Source of the DNA: Roseovarius lutimaris
GTDB taxonomy: Bacteria; Pseudomonadota; Alphaproteobacteria; Rhodobacterales; Rhodobacteraceae
DNA length: 64,000 nt
NCBI RefSeq assembly: GCF_900115165.1
Contig: NZ_FOVP01000020.1
Location: 1 to 64,000, forward strand
Reading direction: 5' to 3'
The position numbers and the translations under genes are program-made. Below the pieces are notes generated by a model. The model ran no database searches. It had not been told where the DNA came from and was given only the letters and a program-made list of their open reading frames with translations. Positions 38,322-46,872 of the stretch are shown here, in pieces (the stretch's first letter is position 1; each line of letters starts with the position of its first letter).

Positions 38322-38710
38322 ACAGCACCGTCAAAGCCTATTTCGATGCCTTCAATCGCGGCGATGTGCCCGCGATGCTGGCCTGTGTGTCCGAGGATGT
38401 GTCGCATTACGTCAACGAGGGCAAGCTGCGCCCCGGCAAGGACATGTTTCGCGACTTTTGCGAGCATATGAACCGCTGTTATCGCGAAGAGCTGACCGAT
38501 ATGGTGATTTTCGACGCCGAGGGCGGCACCCGTGCAGCGGCGGAATATATCGTCAACGGCACCTATCTTGAGACCGACGAGGGCCTGCCCGAGGCGAATG
38601 GTCAGACATACCGTCTGCCTGCGGGGTCGTTTTTCACGCTCAAGGACGGGCTTATCGCGCGCGTGGTGACCTATTACAATCTTGCCGATTGGACGGCACA
38701 GGTCACTTGA
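38318..38710 (+). CDS. NTF2-like (SnoaL-type) nuclear transport factor 2 family protein
   Basis: The 130-residue protein starts with ATG overlapping the previous stop. The cone-shaped NTF2 fold is suggested by VKAYFDAFNRGDVPAMLACVSEDVSHYV at the start and the closing strands FFTLKDGLIARVVTYYNLADW. Such proteins are often small-molecule isomerases or hydrolases, or binding modules. The substrate is unknown. Confidence 0.8.
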   Translation: MNSTVKAYFDAFNRGDVPAMLACVSEDVSHYVNEGKLRPGKDMFRDFCEHMNRCYREELTDMVIFDAEGGTRAAAEYIVNGTYLETDEGLPEANGQTYRLPAGSFFTLKDGLIARVVTYYNLADWTAQVT

Positions 38711-39291
38711 TCCGGGTTGCGCGGCTGACCGGGGCGGCGCTTGCGGCGGCGCTTGCCGATGTGGCGGCGCTTCGGATCGCGGTGTTTCGTGATTTCCCTT
38801 ATTTATATGACGGTGATCTCGCTTACGAGGAACGCTACCTTCGGACCTATCGTGACAGTGACGACGCCATTCTGGTCGGCGCTTACGACGGCACGCGCCT
38901 TGTCGGGGCCGCGACCGGCACCCCGATGGAGGATCACGCCGACGATTTCGCCGCCGCCTTTGACGGGCAGGGCATCGCCTTGAGCGACATCTTTTATTGT
39001 GCCGAAAGCGTGCTCTTGCCCGGCTATCGCGGGCAGGGGATCGGGCATCGGTTTTTTGAGGCTCGCGAGGATCACGCCCGCGCGCTCGGGCGCAGCCATT
39101 GCGCCTTTTGCGCGGTGGTCCGGCCTGCGGACCATCCGCTTCGGCCCGAGGGATACCGCCCGCTTGACCGGTTCTGGCGCAAGCGGGGCTATGCGCCGCT
39201 CAAGGGCGCGGTCGCGCAGTTCCGCTGGAAGGATACCGATCAGGGCGCAGAGACCGGCCACCCGCTCCAATTCTGGATGCGGACCCTTTGA
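38707..39291 (+). CDS. GNAT family N-acetyltransferase
   Basis: The acetyl-CoA loop LLPGYRGQGIGHRFFEARE (R/Q-x-x-G-x-G) lies near residue 105, preceded by the ILVGAYDGTRLVGAA strand. TTG 38707 overlaps the previous stop (TTGA) with ACAGG upstream, giving 194 residues; TTG 38689 is an alternative. It ends the four-gene run begun by the UPF0262 gene. The acetylated substrate is unknown. Confidence 0.82.
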   Translation: MIRVARLTGAALAAALADVAALRIAVFRDFPYLYDGDLAYEERYLRTYRDSDDAILVGAYDGTRLVGAATGTPMEDHADDFAAAFDGQGIALSDIFYCAESVLLPGYRGQGIGHRFFEAREDHARALGRSHCAFCAVVRPADHPLRPEGYRPLDRFWRKRGYAPLKGAVAQFRWKDTDQGAETGHPLQFWMRTL

Positions 39292-39405
39292 CGCCTATGG
39301 GAATTCTGCCACTTTTCATGAAATTGCCGAAGTTCTGCTGGCAAAGGGTCACTGGTCTTTGCTAGTCACAACGGGCCGGGGGGCAACAAATCAGGAGCGT
39401 GCTTG

Positions 39406-40320
39406 ATGACGCGTTTTATTGTCTTGGCCCTTGGCCTCTGTGCGGGTCTGTCGACGATGGCTCTGGCCGAAGGCCGGGAGCGGATCGGCTATGGGGTGCT
39501 TTTCACCAACGATGTGATTGGCGATACCAAGGACCGCTGGCGTACAGGATCGGTGGCGTCGAGCCGGGTCTGGGCAGATGGCTGGAACGGCGCGGCCCCT
39601 GCGGGGGTCGGAGAACTGCTTGAATTCCGGTTCAACGGCGAGGTTATCGCGCCCGAAGACCTCTCGCGCCCGGCGGTTCAGGACAGACCGTTCGTTGGCG
39701 CGCTAAGCTTTGGGTTGCACACGCATTTCAAACCGGCGTGGATCGAATACAGCGCGGGCGCCGATCTGATTGTCACCGGCTCGCAGACCGGGCTGGATGA
39801 TTTTCAGGATTTCATCCATGACATCGTTGGCGAGCGCAATATCAGCAGCAACGTGCGACGCGATCAGGTCGATAACGCGTTTCGCCCCTCCGGCGTGTTC
39901 GAGGCGGGACGCGAGTTCAACTTTGGCATGGCACGCATCCGCCCCTTTGCCGAGGCACGGGTGGGCGTAGAGGATCTGGTGCGCGCCGGGGCCGATATCA
40001 CCATCGGAATGCTGACACGCAATGAATTGATGGTCCGCGAGCCGGTGACCGGGCAACGCTATCGCGTGGTGCGCGCCGACCGCCCCGGCCTAGCCTTTGT
40101 CCTGGGGGGCGATATCGCCTATGTGGACAAAAGCGACTACCTGCCCGCGCGCAGCGGCATCACGATCACCGAGGATCGCGCCCGCCTGCGCGGCGGGGCC
40201 CATTGGGAAGGCCGCAGGGGCGGCTCTCTGTTTTATGGTGTGACATGGCTGAGCGAGGAATTCGACCAGCAGAGCGACGGCCAGGTTGTCGGATCTGTGC
40301 AGTTTAGGTTGCGTTTCTGA
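39406..40320 (+). CDS. LpxR-like outer-membrane lipid A deacylase family protein (DUF2219)
   Basis: The 304-residue protein has a signal peptide ending near MALAEG and begins the mature part with YGVLFTNDVIGDTKDRWRTG. This matches the LpxR/DUF2219 pattern (N-D at the start, T-D-R then G). It ends in a beta-strand with terminal phenylalanine (QFRLRF), typical of an outer-membrane beta-barrel. LpxR removes the 3'-acyloxyacyl group from lipid A. An AGGAG precedes the ATG by nine bases; a TTG lies one codon earlier. The 114-base upstream gap shows nothing clear. Confidence 0.8.
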   Translation: MTRFIVLALGLCAGLSTMALAEGRERIGYGVLFTNDVIGDTKDRWRTGSVASSRVWADGWNGAAPAGVGELLEFRFNGEVIAPEDLSRPAVQDRPFVGALSFGLHTHFKPAWIEYSAGADLIVTGSQTGLDDFQDFIHDIVGERNISSNVRRDQVDNAFRPSGVFEAGREFNFGMARIRPFAEARVGVEDLVRAGADITIGMLTRNELMVREPVTGQRYRVVRADRPGLAFVLGGDIAYVDKSDYLPARSGITITEDRARLRGGAHWEGRRGGSLFYGVTWLSEEFDQQSDGQVVGSVQFRLRF

Positions 40321-40406
40321 CAAAAGTTTCAATGAGGGCTTTTCAGAGTGATTCGGCTTTGTTAAGCTTTTAGTAATAAAAAAACGATGAGGCAGGCAGT
40401 AGGGTT

Positions 40407-41471
40407 ATGGGAACGGGCTTTCGGGGCACGTTCGTCATCTCCTGGTCGCAAACGAAGTTAGATGGTCTGAGACCTGCATCCGTGCAGGCGCTTTCTGTCG
40501 GGGTCACCTGGTCCTGGCATGGCGATACCGTGCGGGTGGACGGGCCAAATGAATTGCTGCGACTCGAGATGTCGGATGGCGAAGCCGTGAACCGCAAACG
40601 TGCGGCACGGATGGTACGGCGCCTTGTGGGCGCTGCAATGAACAATACACGCGACCTGGATCGGGTCGAGGTGGCAGATCCCCTTATGGATATCGGGTTC
40701 GTCGTGACCGACGGTACGCGGAGCTATACGGTGACGATCATCGAGGTCGGCGGCGGCGGTGCGCCGTTGCTGATGTTCCACGACGATATTCCGCCGGTCG
40801 GGCGCGAAATGTGGGTGGTGCATCACTCGTTGGAGGGCATGCGCGGGGCCTCGACCGGACCAGCCAGCGGCGGGGTGATCTGTTTCACCCCCGGCACGCG
40901 AATTGAAACCCCCGATGGCCCGCGCCTTGTGGAAGAGCTGCGCGAAGGCGACCGGGTTCAGACCAAGGATAACGGTGCCGAGGAAATCCAGTGGATCGGT
41001 AGCCGCCGGATGACCGGCGCGCGCCTGTTTGCGATGCCCAAGCTGCGGCCTGTTCGCCTTCGCGCCGGATCGCTTGGGATTGACCGTCCGGATGCGGAAC
41101 TGCTTGTGTCGCCCGAACACCGGCTTTTGGTGCAGGGCGATGTGGCGCGGGCACTGTTCAACACAACCGAGGTTCTGGTGACGGCGCGCGATCTTATCAA
41201 TAATGACACGGTGAGCGTTGATCTGGCGTCGCGCGAGGTGACATATATTCACCTCTTGTTGCCTTGCCACCAGATCATCTGGGCCAACGGCGTGGAAACC
41301 GAAAGCTTTCACCCCGCAAGCGCCGCACTTTCAACCCTTTCGGACGCGGATCGCGCGCGATTGCTTGCGCTCAATCCAAATCTGGAGCTTGAGCCGCAAC
41401 TTTATGGCGGCTTTGCGCGACGTTGTCTGAACGGGTCGGAGGCGGCGATACTTGCCTATGAGGCGGCCTAG
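40407..41471 (+). CDS. Hint (Hedgehog/intein) domain-containing protein
   Basis: The 354-residue protein has an N-terminal region of unknown fold (about 1-155) and a Hint module from Cys159: CFTPGTRIETPDGPRLVEEL, then EEIQWIGSR, LLVSPEHRLLV with His238, and YIHLLLPCHQIIWANGVETE. Cys159 and the block with His238 are the residues used for the N-S shift in inteins. The segment ends without an intein-type His-Asn end. Such proteins are frequent in Rhodobacterales. Autoprocessing is possible but not shown. Confidence 0.85.
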   Translation: MGTGFRGTFVISWSQTKLDGLRPASVQALSVGVTWSWHGDTVRVDGPNELLRLEMSDGEAVNRKRAARMVRRLVGAAMNNTRDLDRVEVADPLMDIGFVVTDGTRSYTVTIIEVGGGGAPLLMFHDDIPPVGREMWVVHHSLEGMRGASTGPASGGVICFTPGTRIETPDGPRLVEELREGDRVQTKDNGAEEIQWIGSRRMTGARLFAMPKLRPVRLRAGSLGIDRPDAELLVSPEHRLLVQGDVARALFNTTEVLVTARDLINNDTVSVDLASREVTYIHLLLPCHQIIWANGVETESFHPASAALSTLSDADRARLLALNPNLELEPQLYGGFARRCLNGSEAAILAYEAA

Positions 41472-41484
41472 GGTCTGGTGTTGA

Positions 41485-41547
41485 ACGGGGGCGTCGCCCC
41501 GTGCCGCCCTTCGGGTGCTGTTTTTGAGTATTTTTGCCAAGAAGAAG
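41485..41547. repeat. Hairpin plus GAGTATTT tag, copy 5
   Basis: ACGGGG (41485-41490) pairs with CCCCGT (41497-41502), and the tag at 41526-41547 is identical to that at 11237-11258. It lies after the Hint gene and directly before the rpsD promoter. Confidence 0.75.
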
Positions 41548-41564
41548 CCCCTGTCCGGTAGTGG

Positions 41565-41592
41565 TTGACAGCAGGGTCCGGCGCTGTATAAG
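41565..41592 (+). promoter_or_regulatory. Strong sigma-70 promoter of rpsD
   Basis: A perfect TTGACA (41565-41570), a 16-base spacer and TATAAG (41587-41592) lie about 110 bases before the rpsD start. The expected transcript begins near 41599 and carries a leader of about 100 bases. Confidence 0.7.
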
Positions 41593-41702
41593 CGCGACTT
41601 CATTGGTGTTGGTGGCCCCTGCAAGGGGATGCCTGTCGGGACCCTGTCGAGAGATAAGGCCAAAGGACAACGCCCTTCACACTTTTACGAAGGAGATCAG
41701 CC

Positions 41703-42323
41703 GTGACAAAACGCACGTCTGCCAAGTACAAAATTGACCGCCGCATGGGCGAAAACATCTGGGGCCGCCCCAAATCGCCCGTCAATCGCCGTGAATATGG
41801 CCCCGGCCAGCACGGTCAGCGCCGCAAGGGTAAAATCTCTGACTTTGGTCTTCAGCTGCGCGCCAAGCAAAAGCTTAAGGGCTATTACGGTGATTTGACC
41901 GAAAAACAGTTCCGTCGCATCTTTGCCGAGGCCGAGCGTGTCAAAGGCGATACCGGCGAGAACCTGATTGGTCTGCTTGAGCGCCGTCTTGACGCGGTTG
42001 TCTATCGCGCCAAATTCGTTCCCACCATGTTTGCCGCACGTCAGTTCGTGAACCACGGCCATGTCAAGGTGAACGGTCAGCGCGTGAACATCCCCTCGTA
42101 TCGCGTGAAAGAGGGCGACGTGATCGAAGTGCGTGATCGTTCCAAACAGATGACCGTTCTGCTGGAAGCCGTGCAACTCGCCGAGCGTGACGTTCCCGAT
42201 TACATCGACGCGGATCACTCAAAGATGGTTGCCACTTTCGTGCGCCAGCCGGGCCTGTCGGATGTGCCCTATCCGGTGCTGATGGAACCGAACCTCGTCA
42301 TCGAATTCTACGCGCAGAACTAG
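41703..42323 (+). CDS. rpsD: 30S ribosomal protein S4
   Basis: S4 is a primary 16S rRNA binding protein of the 30S body. The 206 residues have the N-domain ([20 protein letters not shown]) and an S4 RNA-binding domain ([40 protein letters not shown]). It starts with GTG after AAGGAGATCAGCC. It is monocistronic here: its own promoter lies upstream and a terminator downstream. Confidence 0.98.
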   Translation: MTKRTSAKYKIDRRMGENIWGRPKSPVNRREYGPGQHGQRRKGKISDFGLQLRAKQKLKGYYGDLTEKQFRRIFAEAERVKGDTGENLIGLLERRLDAVVYRAKFVPTMFAARQFVNHGHVKVNGQRVNIPSYRVKEGDVIEVRDRSKQMTVLLEAVQLAERDVPDYIDADHSKMVATFVRQPGLSDVPYPVLMEPNLVIEFYAQN

Positions 42324-42343
42324 GTTTTCTGTTTATGTGTCAG

Positions 42344-42376
42344 AGGCCGCGACGGGAAACCGCCGCGGCCTTTTTT
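42344..42376 (+). terminator. Rho-independent terminator after rpsD
   Basis: AGGCCGCG (42344-42351) pairs with CGCGGCCT (42364-42371), extended inside by CGG-GAAA-CCG, and is followed by a run of T. Confidence 0.92.
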
Positions 42377-42435
42377 GTTTGGTACTGGTCAAGGGGCGGT
42401 GCCAAAGCTAGAACGTCGCTTGGGGGATTTTTGTA

Positions 42436-43521
42436 ATGACCAAGATTATACCGCAGCCCGGCATTCTGAAGATTGCGCCCTATCAGGGGGGGGCGTCGCA
42501 TGTCGAGGGTATGACCAATGTGGTCAAGCTCAGCTCGAACGAGAACCCGTTCGGCCCCTCTGATGCGGCCAAAGAGGCATTTCGCAAGGCGGCCTATGAG
42601 TTGCACCGGTATCCCTCGACCGATCACGCGAGCCTGCGGGCCGCGATTGGCGAGGTGCATGGGCTTGACCCCGAGCGGATCGTTTGCGGTGTCGGCAGCG
42701 ACGAGATCATTTCGTTTCTCTGTCAGTCCTACGCTGGGCCGGGCGATGAGGTGATCCATACCGAGCACGGATTTGCCATGTACCGCATCAGCGCCCTAGC
42801 CAATGGCGCCACCCCCGTCGAGGTGCGCGAGCGCGAGCGGGTAACCGATGTCGATGCGATCCTGGCGGCCTGTAATGACAACACCCGGCTGGTGTTTATT
42901 GCCAACCCCAACAACCCCACCGGCACGATGGTGGGCGAGGCCGATCTTGCGCGGCTCGCCCAGAACCTGCCCGAACGGGCGCTTTTGGTGATTGACGGCG
43001 CTTATGCCGATTATGTCGATGGGTATGACGGCGGTGCGGGCCTTGTCGAGGCGCGCGAGAACGTGGTGATGACGCGCACGTTTTCCAAGCTTTACGGGCT
43101 TGGCGGGTTGCGCGTCGGCTGGGGCTATGGGCCGCAGCATGTGGTTGATGTGCTCAACCGGGTGCGCGGGCCGTTCAACCTTAGCCATGCGGCGCTTGTC
43201 ACCGCCGAGGCGGCAGTGCGCGATACCGAGTGGGCCGCGAAGTGCCGCGATGACAACACCCGCATGCGGGCCTGGCTTGCCGAGGCCCTGGCGGGCTATG
43301 GCGTAGCGTCGGACACCTCGACCGGGAATTTCATCCTGGCAAGGTTTTCCGAACGTGCCGAGGCCGAGGCCTGTGACGCGCATCTGCAATCTGAGGGGCT
43401 TATCGTGCGCCGGGTGGCGGGGTATAACCTGCCGCATTGCCTGCGGATCACGGTCGGCGACGAGCCAAGCTGTCGCCGTGTGGCACATGCGATTGGCCAG
43501 TTCATGGGGCGCGCGCGATGA
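42436..43521 (+). CDS. hisC: Histidinol-phosphate aminotransferase
   Basis: HisC is a PLP-dependent class II aminotransferase of histidine synthesis, and often also acts on aromatic amino acids. The 361 residues include [20 protein letters not shown] substrate loop, [22 protein letters not shown] and the PLP-lysine segment [17 protein letters not shown]. It overlaps prephenate dehydrogenase by four bases. This suggests a role in tyrosine/phenylalanine formation as well. Confidence 0.94.
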   Translation: MTKIIPQPGILKIAPYQGGASHVEGMTNVVKLSSNENPFGPSDAAKEAFRKAAYELHRYPSTDHASLRAAIGEVHGLDPERIVCGVGSDEIISFLCQSYAGPGDEVIHTEHGFAMYRISALANGATPVEVRERERVTDVDAILAACNDNTRLVFIANPNNPTGTMVGEADLARLAQNLPERALLVIDGAYADYVDGYDGGAGLVEARENVVMTRTFSKLYGLGGLRVGWGYGPQHVVDVLNRVRGPFNLSHAALVTAEAAVRDTEWAAKCRDDNTRMRAWLAEALAGYGVASDTSTGNFILARFSERAEAEACDAHLQSEGLIVRRVAGYNLPHCLRITVGDEPSCRRVAHAIGQFMGRAR

Positions 43522-44435
43522 GCGTGATTTATGAGCGTGTGGCGCTGATCGGGCTTGGCCTGATTGCCTCGTCGATGGCGCATGCGATCCGGCGTGCGGG
43601 CGTGGCCGACGAGATTACGGGCTATGCCCGCTCGGCCGAGACCCGCGATGTGGCGCGCGACATCGGGCTGTGTGACCGGGTGTGCAATAGTGCCGCCGAG
43701 GCCGCGCAGGGCGCCGATCTTGTGGTGCTTTGCGTTCCCGTCGGCGCGATGGGCGGCGTGGCCGCCGAGATTGCCCCCGCCCTGAAACCCGGTGCCACGG
43801 TAAGCGATGTCGGATCGGTCAAACGTGCGGTGATCGAGGCGGTCGCGCCGCATCTGCCCGAGGGCGTGCATTTCGTGCCCGCCCATCCGCTGGCCGGGAC
43901 CGAGCATTCGGGGCCACGGTCCGGCTTTGCCGAACTGTTTGACAACCGCTGGTGTCTGATTGTGCCGCAGACGGGAAGCGACCGCGCGGCGGTGACCCGG
44001 CTAGAGAGCTTTTGGCAGGCTCTGGGCTCGCATACCGATGAGATGGAGGCCGATCATCACGATCTGGTGTTGGCTGTCACAAGCCACGCGCCGCATCTTA
44101 TTGCCTATACGATGGTTGGCGTGGCCGATGATCTGCGCCGGGTGACCGACACTGAGGTGATCAAGTATTCCGCTGCGGGCTTTCGCGATTTCACCCGGAT
44201 TGCGGCCAGCGATCCGACCATGTGGCGCGATGTGTTTCTGAACAACAAGGAGGCGACGCTTGAGATTCTTGGCCGGTTCACCGAGGAACTTTTTGCGTTG
44301 CAGCGGGCGATCCGCATTGGGGACGGTGATCACCTGCATGCCTATTTCACCCGCACGCGCGCGATCCGGCGCGGAATTGTCGAGGCCGGGCAGGACACCG
44401 ATGCGCCCGATTTTGGCCGGGGGCGGAAAACATGA
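43518..44435 (+). CDS. Prephenate/arogenate dehydrogenase
   Basis: This is a TyrA/TyrC-type dehydrogenase of tyrosine synthesis. The start ATG 43518 overlaps hisC. The 305 residues contain the Rossmann motif [34 protein letters not shown], and the substrate-binding [13 protein letters not shown] and [14 protein letters not shown]. It lacks a chorismate mutase domain. Overlap with hisC and the following gene suggests a three-gene operon. Confidence 0.94.
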   Translation: MSVIYERVALIGLGLIASSMAHAIRRAGVADEITGYARSAETRDVARDIGLCDRVCNSAAEAAQGADLVVLCVPVGAMGGVAAEIAPALKPGATVSDVGSVKRAVIEAVAPHLPEGVHFVPAHPLAGTEHSGPRSGFAELFDNRWCLIVPQTGSDRAAVTRLESFWQALGSHTDEMEADHHDLVLAVTSHAPHLIAYTMVGVADDLRRVTDTEVIKYSAAGFRDFTRIAASDPTMWRDVFLNNKEATLEILGRFTEELFALQRAIRIGDGDHLHAYFTRTRAIRRGIVEAGQDTDAPDFGRGRKT

Positions 44436-45046
44436 GGCGGCTTGCCCTAGGTCTTGCGATCGGGCTAAGCGCGCTTGCCACGGGGTGCGGGCGCGGTGAC
44501 GATCAGACCGTGAGCCGCAATACTGGCGGGTTGTGCGGGCGTCCGGCCCTTGCGGGAGAGGTCATTGGTCCACTCAGCAATCCCGTCGATGGCTGTGGCT
44601 CTGATCATGCGATCCGGCTTGAGGCGGTGGGCGCGATCCGGCTGAGCCAGCCCGCGACGATGGATTGCCCGACGGCGCGTGCGCTTGAAACCTGGGTTAC
44701 GAAAAGTGCAAAGCCAGAGGTCGGGCGCATGGGCGGTGGTCTGAGCGGGTTGCGGGTTGTGGCGCATTACACCTGTCGCACACGTAACAACCGGCCCGGC
44801 GCGCGGATTTCCGAACACGGTCGGGGCAAGGCGATTGATATCGCGGCGCTGCAATTGCGCGATGGGTCGGAAATTGCGGTGCTGCGCGATTGGGGGCAGG
44901 GGCCGCGCGGCCGGATTTTGCGCCGCACGCACAAAGCCGCCTGTGGGCCGTTCGGCACGGTGCTTGGCCCCAATTCAGACCGTCATCACCGTGACCATTT
45001 CCATTTTGACACCGCGTCGCATCGCGGCGGTCCCTATTGCCGGTAA
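44432..45046 (+). CDS. Extensin-like C-terminal domain lipoprotein
   Basis: The 204-residue protein has a signal with lipobox LATGC (Cys19) and an extensin-like C-terminal domain. ISEHGRGKAIDIAAL and SDRHHRDHFHFD give the histidine/aspartate set seen in M15-type peptidoglycan peptidases. Several cysteines (CGRPALAG, GCGSDHAIR, CPTARALE, YTCRTRNN) may form disulfides. A cell-wall role is likely but unproved. It overlaps the prephenate dehydrogenase stop. Confidence 0.85.
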   Translation: MRRLALGLAIGLSALATGCGRGDDQTVSRNTGGLCGRPALAGEVIGPLSNPVDGCGSDHAIRLEAVGAIRLSQPATMDCPTARALETWVTKSAKPEVGRMGGGLSGLRVVAHYTCRTRNNRPGARISEHGRGKAIDIAALQLRDGSEIAVLRDWGQGPRGRILRRTHKAACGPFGTVLGPNSDRHHRDHFHFDTASHRGGPYCR

Positions 45047-45058
45047 ATCTGGTGTCGA

Positions 45059-45130
45059 ACCGCCCTTGGCGGTCCGATCCGCCGGGGGCTGTGCCCCCGG
45101 ACCCCCCGGATATTTGGAGCCAGAAGAAGG
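45059..45130. repeat. Two hairpins plus GATATTT tag, copy 6, between convergent genes
   Basis: ACCGCC/GGCGGT (45059-45073) and CCGGGGGC/GCCCCCGG (45082-45100) are followed by GGATATTTGGAGCCAG and AAGAAGG (45108-45130). The layout is the same as copy 4 at 32378-32457. The remaining 75 bases up to the DUF2125 stop show nothing recognisable. Confidence 0.8.
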
Positions 45131-45205
45131 CTGATCTTCGCGGGAAATGCACGATAAAACAAAGGGATAGGGCGGAGGTTGAACCCTTTTTTGGCGAAAT
45201 CCGCC

Positions 45206-46207
45206 CTAGCGCAGGCGCAGCACCGGGGCAGGGCCAAGCGGGATCGGGCCGAGCATGACACGCCCATTGCGCAGGCTGAGCGGGATGTCGAGGGTTTGCG
45301 GATTGCCCGCCATTTGCGCCATCATCGACAGGCCGGATTCAAGGCTTTGCGCGAGGGAATCCGGCACGGCCCCCGCGGTCACGGCAAGTTCAAGAATATC
45401 GCGCCAGTTGCGGGCTTTGATTGTGATCTCGCCGGTCGGTTGACCGACGGCATCTATCGAGACCTCGCCGGCGGCCTGAAGCTGAAGCTGGCCCCATGTG
45501 GCATCGGCGAGGTCGAGCTTGATATGGGTGGGCTGGGGGCGTGCGTCCTCGATGGCGCTGCGATCCCAGGGTTTGTCGAACCTCACACTCAGATCGGCGC
45601 GCACCCCGGCAAGCTGTGTCGGCAGGGAATTTTGCGGATCAAGCCGGGCGCGCCACGGGGTTGACGGGCTCAGGCCCCTGGCCGAAAGACCAAAGCGATA
45701 GGTGGCCTCGCCGTTGCGCTCGGCCGCGAGGGTGAGCGCGGTGAGCGCGGTCGTCTCGTCAGGGCGCCGGGCCGGGGCGACGCGCAGGAATTCGGCCGTC
45801 AGGGTGGCGCGCTCTGGGGCAAGTGCGGTGTTTGGGGCCAGAACCAGACTTGCGCGCATATCGGTGCTCTGGACACGGAATTTATCCTGTGGCGTCGCAA
45901 AAAGCTGATCATCGGGCCAGACGGCAATCACGTGATTGGGGCGATAGCTTAGCGCCAGGATCTGGAAAAACGGCGCCTCCCAGGCAAGGCCAGTTTCGGG
46001 ATCGGCAAGGGCAAGATCGCGAAAGCTTGTGTCAAACCGGTTGGGAAAACCCTGAACCGAAAGATCAGAGGTTTCGGCCACCCAACCCTCGGCGCGGCGG
46101 GTGTCAAACCACTGGCCGAACGCCTGTTGCAGGCCCCGTTGGCCGACAAACCAATAGCCCGACCAGCCCAGAGTGGCGATCACGATCAATGTCAGCAATG
46201 CTCTCAT
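45206..46207 (-). CDS. DUF2125 domain-containing protein
   Basis: The start ATG 46207 gives 333 residues; an in-frame TTG lies two codons earlier. It has an N-terminal membrane anchor (RALLTLIVIATLGWSGYWFV) and a long beta-rich periplasmic part with WVAETSDLSVQGFPNRFDTSF, a DUF2125 hallmark. The fold suggests an envelope lipid-facing or AsmA-like protein, but this is speculation. It is divergent from the cyclotransferase gene across 68 bases. Confidence 0.8.
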   Translation of the reverse strand: MRALLTLIVIATLGWSGYWFVGQRGLQQAFGQWFDTRRAEGWVAETSDLSVQGFPNRFDTSFRDLALADPETGLAWEAPFFQILALSYRPNHVIAVWPDDQLFATPQDKFRVQSTDMRASLVLAPNTALAPERATLTAEFLRVAPARRPDETTALTALTLAAERNGEATYRFGLSARGLSPSTPWRARLDPQNSLPTQLAGVRADLSVRFDKPWDRSAIEDARPQPTHIKLDLADATWGQLQLQAAGEVSIDAVGQPTGEITIKARNWRDILELAVTAGAVPDSLAQSLESGLSMMAQMAGNPQTLDIPLSLRNGRVMLGPIPLGPAPVLRLR

Positions 46208-46275
46208 CTGCAAGCGCCCCTTTCATGCCCTCTTGGGATGGTGTTTATAGGGGCAAAAGCACGAGGAACAGCAAA

Positions 46276-46806
46276 ATGACAATGTGGGTTTTCGGCTATG
46301 GGTCGCTGGTCTGGAACCCCGGTTTCGAGGCGCGGGACCGGGTGATCGCAAGCTTGCCCGGCTATCACCGAAGTTTTTGCATGCGCAGCATTCACCACCG
46401 CGGCACCGATGAAAACCCCGGCCTTGTTCTTGCGCTTGACGAGGCGCCGGGCGCGGTCTGTCATGGGGTCGCCCTGTCGGTGCCACCAGAAAAGGCGGGT
46501 GAGGTGCTTGAGTATCTGCGCGAGCGCGAGTTAATCTCTTCGGCCTATATCGAGAAGATGCTGGATATTACCCTTGCCGATGGTCGCCGCGTCGAGGCAG
46601 TGACCTATGTGATCGACCCCGATCACGTGCAATATTGCGGTGGTCTGGACCTTGAAGAACAGGCCGGCATCATCGCCCGTGCGGTGGGCGGGCGCGGGCC
46701 CAACACCGAATATCTGTTTAACACCGCCGACCATCTTGACCAGCTTGGGATCATGGACCGCGATCTAGACTGGCTGGTGCGCAGGGTGCGCCATCTGGCT
46801 GGATAA
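46276..46806 (+). CDS. ChaC-like gamma-glutamylcyclotransferase
   Basis: ATG 46276 gives 176 residues. The signature WVFGYGSLVWNPGFEA at the N-terminus and the mid-chain glutamate region (RELISSAYIEKMLDI) match the ChaC family, which cleaves glutathione to 5-oxoproline and Cys-Gly. It does not appear coupled to its neighbours. gshB elsewhere in the window makes the substrate. Confidence 0.92.
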   Translation: MTMWVFGYGSLVWNPGFEARDRVIASLPGYHRSFCMRSIHHRGTDENPGLVLALDEAPGAVCHGVALSVPPEKAGEVLEYLRERELISSAYIEKMLDITLADGRRVEAVTYVIDPDHVQYCGGLDLEEQAGIIARAVGGRGPNTEYLFNTADHLDQLGIMDRDLDWLVRRVRHLAG

Positions 46807-46872
46807 ATCCTTGGCTTGTCAGGTCTTACCGCGTAGGGTTGGGCCAATAATTCAAGTGTCGGGAGCGTCCAG

